Shown: positions 1 to 4,129 of the stretch, piece after piece | Position numbering within the stretch: position 1 is the stretch's first letter | How the letters are laid out: every line of letters begins with the position of its first letter | Assembly: GCA_029256665.1 (NCBI GenBank) | Contig: JAQSXN010000304.1 | Coordinates: forward strand, 1 to 5,589 | Source: Paenibacillus sp. | Lineage (GTDB): Bacteria > Bacillota > Bacilli > Paenibacillales > Paenibacillaceae | Length of the DNA: 5,589 nucleotides | Direction of reading: 5' to 3' | Made by a program: the position numbers and the translations under genes | Notes under the pieces: generated by a model | Seen by the model: the letters and a program-made list of their open reading frames with translations, nothing else | Database searches by the model: none | What the model was told of the DNA's origin: nothing

Positions 1-30
1 CCATAACTTTAATAAACGGAGGGAATTCAT

Positions 31-465
31 ATGACGATGATCAACACGGAACAGACGAAGGTGCACACGGTGATGACGCGGGAGGAAGTTCAGGAGCAAG
101 TTCATCGATTCCGCCGGGAAGGTTACGCGGAGGATCGCATCTTCGTACTGACGCATGACAAAACGAGGACGAAACGGCTCGCGGAGCGGACGGATGCCGA
201 GGAGATCGGCATTATGGACGAAGGAATCGGCACGGCGATCGGTAATATCTTCCGCAATACGGGAGACGAGCTGAGGGCCAAGATGAGATCCTTAGGAGTC
301 GCCGAAGCAGAAGCGGAGCGGCTCGAAGCCGAGATGGACCGCGACAAAATCGTCGTGATCGCCTGGGGCGGACGCGAATACGCGAATGACGATTTCGACC
401 GGGATGTCTACTTTCACCCTTATATGATGTACAATGGGTATAACAATCAACCGCCTCTCAGATAA
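31..465 (+). CDS. yflT: YflT-family general stress protein (GSP17M-like)
   Basis: This 144-residue soluble protein matches the YflT / general stress protein 17M family by pattern: an N-terminal beta-strand opening (KVHTVMTREEV, about residues 10-20), a helix with the phrase REGYAEDRIFVLTHD (about 29-43), an RTDA segment, and a strand DKIVVIAWG near residue 106. The biochemical role of the family is unknown; in Bacillus such genes belong to the general stress (SigB) regulon. The last ~30 residues form a tail rich in Tyr, Asn and Asp (YFHPYMMYNGYNNQ) that looks disordered and is longer than I would expect for the short B. subtilis protein. The start at 31 is favoured over the ATG at 37 because GGAGGG at 18-23 lies 7 bases before it. 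Only 30 bases of upstream DNA are present, so its promoter cannot be judged. It sits just before the partner-switching genes, suggesting it is a target of that switch (inference). Confidence 0.85.
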   Translation: MTMINTEQTKVHTVMTREEVQEQVHRFRREGYAEDRIFVLTHDKTRTKRLAERTDAEEIGIMDEGIGTAIGNIFRNTGDELRAKMRSLGVAEAEAERLEAEMDRDKIVVIAWGGREYANDDFDRDVYFHPYMMYNGYNNQPPLR

Positions 466-473
466 GACCGGCG

Positions 474-499
474 ATAGCCTGCCCTTCGGGGTAGGCTAT
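474..499 (+). terminator. UUCG-capped hairpin, probable terminator of yflT
   Basis: An 11-pair stem (ATAGCCTGCCC against GGGTAGGCTAT with one G-T pair) closes on a TTCG tetraloop, 9 bases after the yflT stop. It is very stable, but only three T residues follow (499-501), so as an intrinsic terminator it may be leaky, or it may act as an mRNA 3' end stabiliser. No convincing promoter was seen between it and the next gene at 548, so some read-through into the phosphatase gene is possible. Confidence 0.6.
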
Positions 500-547
500 T
501 TAGACATAGAGGACCGATTCTGGAAGAAATAGTGGGAGGACCCGCAC

Positions 548-1687
548 GTGAGCATCTTTATCGTAGACGATAATGTAACGAACCAAATGATCATTCGCGC
601 CATATTGACGAAAGCGGGCTACGCCGATACACGAATCGCCTCATCCGCAAGGGAATTGTTCGACATGCTTGGCATGGACGGCGGAACCTCGGCGGAAGTG
701 CCTGTCGATCTGATCCTGATGGACATGATGATGCCGGAAATTGACGGATTGGAGGCCTGCAGAAGAATACAAGCCGAAACCAGATTCAAGGACGTGCCGA
801 TCATCTTCGTAACGGCCGTCGGAGACTCCAACAAGCTGGCCGAAGCGCTCGACGCGGGAGCTTCCGATTATGTGATGAAACCGATCAATAAACTTGAACT
901 GTTGGCGCGGATGCGCTCCGCATTGCGTCTCAAGCACGAGAAAGATTGGCATAAGGAACGGGACAAGCGCATCCGCTACGAGCTGGAGCTCGCCAAGCAG
1001 GTGCAGCGCAGCGTCCTTAGCGACCCGATTCGCGATCGGAGCATCGAGATCGAGGCATCCTATCGCCCCTCGTCGGAGCTTGCCGGCGATTATTACGCCT
1101 GGTTCCGCATCGACGCGAACAGGTACGGCGTGATGCTGCTGGATATGATGGGGCACGGCATTTCCTCTTCGCTAGTATGCATGTTTATCTCCTCCGTGCT
1201 CCGGGACCTGGTCATGAGGGTCAACGATCCGGTGGAAGTGATGCAAGAGCTGAACAAATATATGGGCGGTCTATATCGCCCGGATGAGCTAATCAATTAT
1301 TATTTTACGGCCATATTCGTTGTGATAGATACGAAGAACAGGCAGCTCGAGTATATGAACGCGGGACATCCGGCAGGGTTTATCGCCGCGGGCGGCGAAG
1401 TGGTGTACATGGAGCCGACGGGGCCGGCCATCGGTCTGTTCAAGCGTCTTGAAGTCAAGAAGGTTAGTCTGTCTTACGAGGCGGGTACCGAGCTGTTTCT
1501 GTACACGGATGGCTTGCTCGACGCGCTGGAAGGAAGCGACTGCGTCACTAGCGAGCTGGCGGAAGCCGTGCGCAAGAAGCAGGGACAAGGGCTTGGCCCG
1601 GACGAGTGGGTGGAGTCGCTGCTCGAAGAGCGAGGCGGAGAGAAGCAACGCGACGATATCTGCATGGTGCATGCCGTCCTGCATTAA
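548..1687 (+). CDS. rsbY: RsbY-like response regulator / PP2C serine phosphatase
   Basis: A 379-residue two-domain cytoplasmic protein. Residues 1-125 are a CheY-like receiver: acidic pair D7/D8, phosphoacceptor D59 in LILMDMMMPEIDG, T89 and K111 (MKP). A charged helical linker (about 126-158, ending ELELAKQVQRSV) leads to a SpoIIE/RsbU-type PP2C phosphatase domain (about 165-379). Metal-site motifs are all present: G180-D181 (ELAGDYY), D199 in LLDMMGHG, NAGHP at 271-275, D321 in LYTDGL and D369/D370 in RDDICMV, so it should be active. In the family, phosphorylation of the receiver switches on dephosphorylation of the phospho-RsbV antagonist. The rsbV and rsbW genes downstream and the hybrid kinase on the other strand support the RsbY assignment. 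The start is GTG, chosen because GGGAGGA (534-540) lies 7 bases upstream and the receiver begins at once. Confidence 0.9.
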   Translation: MSIFIVDDNVTNQMIIRAILTKAGYADTRIASSARELFDMLGMDGGTSAEVPVDLILMDMMMPEIDGLEACRRIQAETRFKDVPIIFVTAVGDSNKLAEALDAGASDYVMKPINKLELLARMRSALRLKHEKDWHKERDKRIRYELELAKQVQRSVLSDPIRDRSIEIEASYRPSSELAGDYYAWFRIDANRYGVMLLDMMGHGISSSLVCMFISSVLRDLVMRVNDPVEVMQELNKYMGGLYRPDELINYYFTAIFVVIDTKNRQLEYMNAGHPAGFIAAGGEVVYMEPTGPAIGLFKRLEVKKVSLSYEAGTELFLYTDGLLDALEGSDCVTSELAEAVRKKQGQGLGPDEWVESLLEERGGEKQRDDICMVHAVLH

Positions 1688-1733
1688 CTCGCGGATTTAT
1701 GATGACAAAGTTGCGCGCCGGCGGTTTCAAACC

Positions 1734-1763
1734 TTGGCAATTGGTTTATACCATATGTATAGA
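1734..1763 (+). promoter_or_regulatory. Candidate SigA-type promoter for the exported-protein/rsbVW block
   Basis: In the 113-base gap after rsbY, TTGGCA (1734-1739, five of six matches to TTGACA) is followed after 18 bases by TATAGA (1758-1763, four of six to TATAAT). Transcription would begin near 1770, giving a short leader before the ribosome binding site at 1787. Two inverted repeats touch it: GGTTT-C-AAACC (1723-1733) just before the -35, and TATAC-CATAT-GTATA (1747-1761) overlapping the -10. They could be operators, but short AT-rich palindromes also occur by chance. No terminator was seen after rsbY, so read-through from 548 may add to this promoter. Confidence 0.4.
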
Positions 1764-1786
1764 CTCTAGCAGAATGGTTAATCGCA

Positions 1787-1793
1787 GGGAGGG
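1787..1793 (+). promoter_or_regulatory. Ribosome binding site fixing the start at 1801
   Basis: GGGAGGG lies 7 bases before the ATG at 1801. It decides the start of this gene: the reading frame is open further upstream, back to 1606 inside rsbY, but only the ATG at 1801 has a strong site and is followed directly by a signal-peptide-like sequence. Confidence 0.8.
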
Positions 1794-1800
1794 TGCACAC

Positions 1801-2373
1801 ATGAAAGCAATCCTTTTCGCAGCGTTAATCCTGAGCGGGATGATGTCGGCCGACGCGCATACGCCAGATCCATTGCCGTCACGCTCGCCGGTTGTCGGGC
1901 CGGAGATCCAATACGCGGGTTCCCTCGCGTCCGAAGAACCGATTGCGGCAACGCCGGTTGTTCAAGCAACGGAGACGGCGGCAGCCGAACCGATTCTTCT
2001 GCGCAGCGTGGAAGAGCTTACGCTGTACGACGATCGCGCGGCGGTCATCGGCAAGCTGGGCGAACCGCAAGGCGTAACGCAAGACGAGTTCTATAGCGAG
2101 CTTGTGATATACGAGTACGAGAGGCTGAAGGTCGTGTTTTTCGGGGAATACATTCAATCCATCGACATTGCCGAGGATGTGAAGGAAGTTCTTCTTGACG
2201 ATCGTTACGTCGCAACAACGTTAACCGATCTGAAGGAAGCGCTGGGAGAACCTGATTATGTAGCGGAGGACGGGATCGTATTCCAGCGCGACGAAGCGCT
2301 GCTGAAAGTTTTCCTGGACGAAGCGAGCGGAGAGCTGAGCTCGATCAGCTATTATCATTTAGCGACGGTATAA
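1801..2373 (+). CDS. Small exported protein with two LGEP repeats, function unknown
   Basis: I do not recognise this 190-residue protein. It begins with K2 and a hydrophobic stretch (AILFAALILSGMM, 3-15) ending at ADA-H (17-20), a plausible signal peptide cleaved after A19; there is no lipobox Cys, so a secreted or wall-zone protein is likely. Residues 20-68 are a Pro/Ala/Glu/Thr-rich, probably flexible segment. The rest holds two related units, about 75-123 and 140-185, each with a short helix, the core LGEP (86-89, and LGEP again at 148-151), then alternating strands (for example LKVVFFGEYIQSIDI and LLKVFLDEASGELSSI). This helix-G-x-P-strand pattern recalls BamE/SmpA-like or YjgB-like folds, but this is only a resemblance. 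It lies between rsbY and rsbVW, 35 bases before rsbV with no terminator between, so it is probably co-transcribed with them. An envelope-facing role in stress sensing is possible but not shown. Confidence 0.75.
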   Translation: MKAILFAALILSGMMSADAHTPDPLPSRSPVVGPEIQYAGSLASEEPIAATPVVQATETAAAEPILLRSVEELTLYDDRAAVIGKLGEPQGVTQDEFYSELVIYEYERLKVVFFGEYIQSIDIAEDVKEVLLDDRYVATTLTDLKEALGEPDYVAEDGIVFQRDEALLKVFLDEASGELSSISYYHLATV

Positions 2374-2378
2374 CCGTC
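2364..2378 (+). promoter_or_regulatory. Small inverted repeat across the stop codon of the exported protein
   Basis: GACGGT (2364-2369) and ACCGTC (2373-2378) form a perfect 6-pair stem around a 3-base loop that contains part of the TAA stop. No T-run follows, so it is not an intrinsic terminator. It could modulate coupling to, or processing before, rsbV 31 bases further on; it may also be chance. Confidence 0.25.
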
Positions 2379-2408
2379 TATCCTTGCAGAAAGCGAAGTG
2401 AACCTATG

Positions 2409-2735
2409 ATGAAGGCAGAACCATTTAACGTTCGGGCGGTAGAAAGAAACGGCGAATTCACGCTGTACTTGGAAGGCGAACTGGATCTCGCGGCCGTGCC
2501 GCAGCTGCAGGGCATGCTGGACAATGCGCTGAAACGCGAGGATGTCGCGCTTGTGCTTAATCTTAGAAATCTGACGTACATTGACAGCACGGGCATCGGC
2601 GTAATCGTCTCCATCCTCAAAACGCGGGATCAGCTTGACGCCCCGTTCTACGTGCAGGAGATCCCGGCCAAGGTGCAACGATTGTTCGATTTGACCGGGA
2701 TTTCGGGATATTTAAAGGAAGGAGCCGGGGCATAG
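2409..2735 (+). CDS. rsbV: RsbV-like anti-anti-sigma factor (STAS domain)
   Basis: A 108-residue single STAS-domain protein of the RsbV/SpoIIAA family. Visible landmarks are the strand LYLEGELDL, the loop YIDSTGIGV with the phosphorylatable serine (S60 counted from 2409), and the closing VQRLFDLTGISGYL, which resembles the RLFDITGL segment of B. subtilis RsbV. In the family, RsbW phosphorylates this serine; the PP2C phosphatase removes the phosphate, and the bare form binds RsbW so that the sigma factor is released. Two adjacent ATG codons (2406 and 2409) compete; the only upstream site is the weak GAAGTGA (2395-2401), 4 and 7 bases away respectively, which favours 2409. The weak site suggests modest translation or coupling to the gene before. 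The stop is 2 bases before rsbW, the usual close pairing. Confidence 0.93.
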   Translation: MKAEPFNVRAVERNGEFTLYLEGELDLAAVPQLQGMLDNALKREDVALVLNLRNLTYIDSTGIGVIVSILKTRDQLDAPFYVQEIPAKVQRLFDLTGISGYLKEGAGA

Positions 2736-2737
2736 GG

Positions 2738-3157
2738 ATGAAAGAAGTACAGTTGCGTATACCGGCTCATGCGGATCATATCGATCTGGTCCGAATCTGT
2801 TTATACGGCATCGCGAACAAGCTCGGTTTTCATTACGAAGACATCGAGGACATGAAGGTGGCGGTGTCGGAGGCGTGCAGCAATGCCGTCATGCATGGCG
2901 GCGATACCGGAGAGGGAATGATCGAAGTGACGTTCCGTCATGACGAGCAGGCGTTGACCATTCAGGTTCATAACCAAGGACCTCCGTTCGTATTCGACGG
3001 GACGGCGCTCGCGTCGACGCCGCTCGGAGGCGCGGCCGTTCCCGATCTTCAAGCCGGCGGTCTCGGCATTTATCTGATGGAAGCGTTGATGGATAAGGTG
3101 GAGGTTGTCCCCGCGAGCGGCGGTACCGATGTGTGGCTGACGAAATACAGGCAATAA
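2738..3157 (+). CDS. rsbW: RsbW-like anti-sigma factor / serine kinase
   Basis: A 139-residue GHKL-fold protein close to B. subtilis RsbW in pattern: the opening RIPAHADHIDLVRICLYGIA, N-box AVSEACSNAVMHGG with E45 and N49 (ATP/Mg binding), G1 region VHNQGPPF (77-84), and G2 box GGLGIYLMEALMDKV (107-121). It should bind a SigB-type sigma factor and, in exchange, phosphorylate RsbV. Two oddities: the G1 position where RsbW has Asp (V-x-D-x-G) is N79 here, and the protein ends at LTKYRQ, about 20 residues short of B. subtilis RsbW, though similar in length to SpoIIAB. Its likely binding site GGAAGGAG (2717-2724) is 13 bases before the ATG, longer than usual, so translation is probably coupled to rsbV, whose stop is 2 bases upstream. 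No sigma factor gene follows; a terminator does. SpoIIAB is a less likely identity given the gene company. Confidence 0.92.
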   Translation: MKEVQLRIPAHADHIDLVRICLYGIANKLGFHYEDIEDMKVAVSEACSNAVMHGGDTGEGMIEVTFRHDEQALTIQVHNQGPPFVFDGTALASTPLGGAAVPDLQAGGLGIYLMEALMDKVEVVPASGGTDVWLTKYRQ

Positions 3158-3159
3158 AG

Positions 3160-3194
3160 AAGAGGCGGTCGTAAGCGACGACGCCTCTTTTTTT
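3160..3194 (+). terminator. Intrinsic terminator after rsbW (shared convergent region)
   Basis: A 12-pair stem with a single bulged G (3167) runs from 3160 to 3189, closing on the loop AAGCG (3173-3177), and is followed by a run of seven T (3188-3194, partly in the stem). It begins 3 bases after the rsbW stop and ends 9 bases before the stop of the convergent rsbM gene. Read on the minus strand the stem is the same but followed by a broken T tract (TCTTCTTTATT), so it probably also serves rsbM, less strongly. Confidence 0.9.
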
Positions 3195-3202
3195 GTTGCG
3201 GG

Positions 3203-4129
3203 TTAATTGGATGGCAAGACGCGCTTGCGAAAAATCCGATAGTCCTGATTTAATTCCTCGAAGTCTCCTCGCTGCGGGGAGATGAGCGATTCCTTGCTGC
3301 CGAGGGCAAGGAATCCTCCGGGCGCCAAGCTGCCGTTCAGAATGCCGTGCACGCGGCTTTGGAGCTCCGGCGAGAAATAAATGAGCACGTTCCTGCAGAG
3401 AATCACCTGGAATTCGTTAAACGAGCCGTCCGTCGCCAAATTATGCTGCGCGAACGCCATATGGTGTTTAAGCGACGGCAGGAAGCGGGCATACGCGTGA
3501 TCCGTGGCGTAATAGGCCGAGAATTCGCGAGAGCCGCCCGCCTGCAGATAGTTTTTGGTATAGGCCTGCATTCGTTTGAGCGGGAAACGTCCTTCCTTGG
3601 AAAGGGCGATCGCGGTCCTGCTCATATCGGTCGCATAGATCGTCGTCCGATCGAGCAGCCCTTCCTCCTCCAGCAATATCGCCATGGAGTATACCTCTTC
3701 TCCCGTCGCGCAGCCGGCATGCCAGACGCGCAGCCTGTCATGCTTGCGAAGCAAGGGGACCACATCCTTGCGGAACGCGAGAAAAAAAGCGGGATCCCGA
3801 AACATCTCGGTCACCTTGATCGAGAAGTCCTCGAGCAGCCGCTCCAAGCAGCCGTCGATATGCAAGATGCGCTCTTGCAGGGAAGAGATCGTCGAGACGC
3901 CTTCCAGATTCATCCGATGGCGAATTCTGCGGCGAAGGGACGAGCGCAAGTAGCTTCTAAAGTCGAAGCCGCGCAAGCGGTAGATCGCTTCCAGCAGCAG
4001 ATCGATTTCGAGCTCTTCCAGCTCCGTAAATCCTTCCTCGCCCGAATCGTCTTCGCGGGAACCATCATCGGCAGCAGCGGTTGCCCGTTCGCCGCGGTTC
4101 TCGTCGTATCCGAATCCGTTCTCCAGCAT
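3203..4129 (-). CDS. rsbM: CheR-type SAM methyltransferase, RsbM-like
   Basis: A 308-residue protein (from the ATG at 4129) of the CheR glutamate O-methyltransferase family. An acidic, low-complexity stretch (about 9-40) comes before the CheR N-terminal helical domain (about 42-100, with FDFRSYLRSSLRRRIRHRM). The catalytic part shows VTEMFRDP (106-113), SAM motif I HAGCATGEEVYSMAI (137-151), the acidic ATD (166-168), and ILCRNVLIYF (243-252), all conserved in the family. The EMFRDP form is typical of CheR proteins that partner hybrid kinases rather than classical chemotaxis receptors. In Bacillus cereus the equivalent protein, RsbM, methylates the hybrid kinase RsbK and lowers SigB activity; the same is inferred here. 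Its start overlaps the kinase stop by one base (TAATG), with AGGTGAGG 5 bases before it. A TTG at 4156 would add nine residues but lacks a good binding site. No CheB methylesterase is present. Confidence 0.9.
   Translation of the reverse strand: MLENGFGYDENRGERATAAADDGSREDDSGEEGFTELEELEIDLLLEAIYRLRGFDFRSYLRSSLRRRIRHRMNLEGVSTISSLQERILHIDGCLERLLEDFSIKVTEMFRDPAFFLAFRKDVVPLLRKHDRLRVWHAGCATGEEVYSMAILLEEEGLLDRTTIYATDMSRTAIALSKEGRFPLKRMQAYTKNYLQAGGSREFSAYYATDHAYARFLPSLKHHMAFAQHNLATDGSFNEFQVILCRNVLIYFSPELQSRVHGILNGSLAPGGFLALGSKESLISPQRGDFEELNQDYRIFRKRVLPSN

Noticed and set aside
641..1156. Minus-strand open frame (171 codons) opposite rsbY
   Set aside because: It is a shadow of the conserved receiver/PP2C gene, with His/Val/Arg-rich composition and no motif.
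1724..1748. Possible SigB promoter (GTTTCA, 13 bases, GGTTTA)
   Set aside because: The -10 part fits GGGTAT poorly, and a better SigA-type pair overlaps the same place.
1606..1800. Upstream extension of the exported-protein reading frame into rsbY
   Set aside because: The added residues are an out-of-frame reading of the rsbY end with no binding site; the ATG at 1801 has GGGAGGG 7 bases before it and begins a signal peptide.
2738..3157. Identity as SpoIIAB with the preceding gene as SpoIIAA
   Set aside because: No sigF follows, the opening and G2 region are closer to RsbW, and the neighbouring REC-PP2C and kinase genes fit the general stress pathway rather than sporulation.
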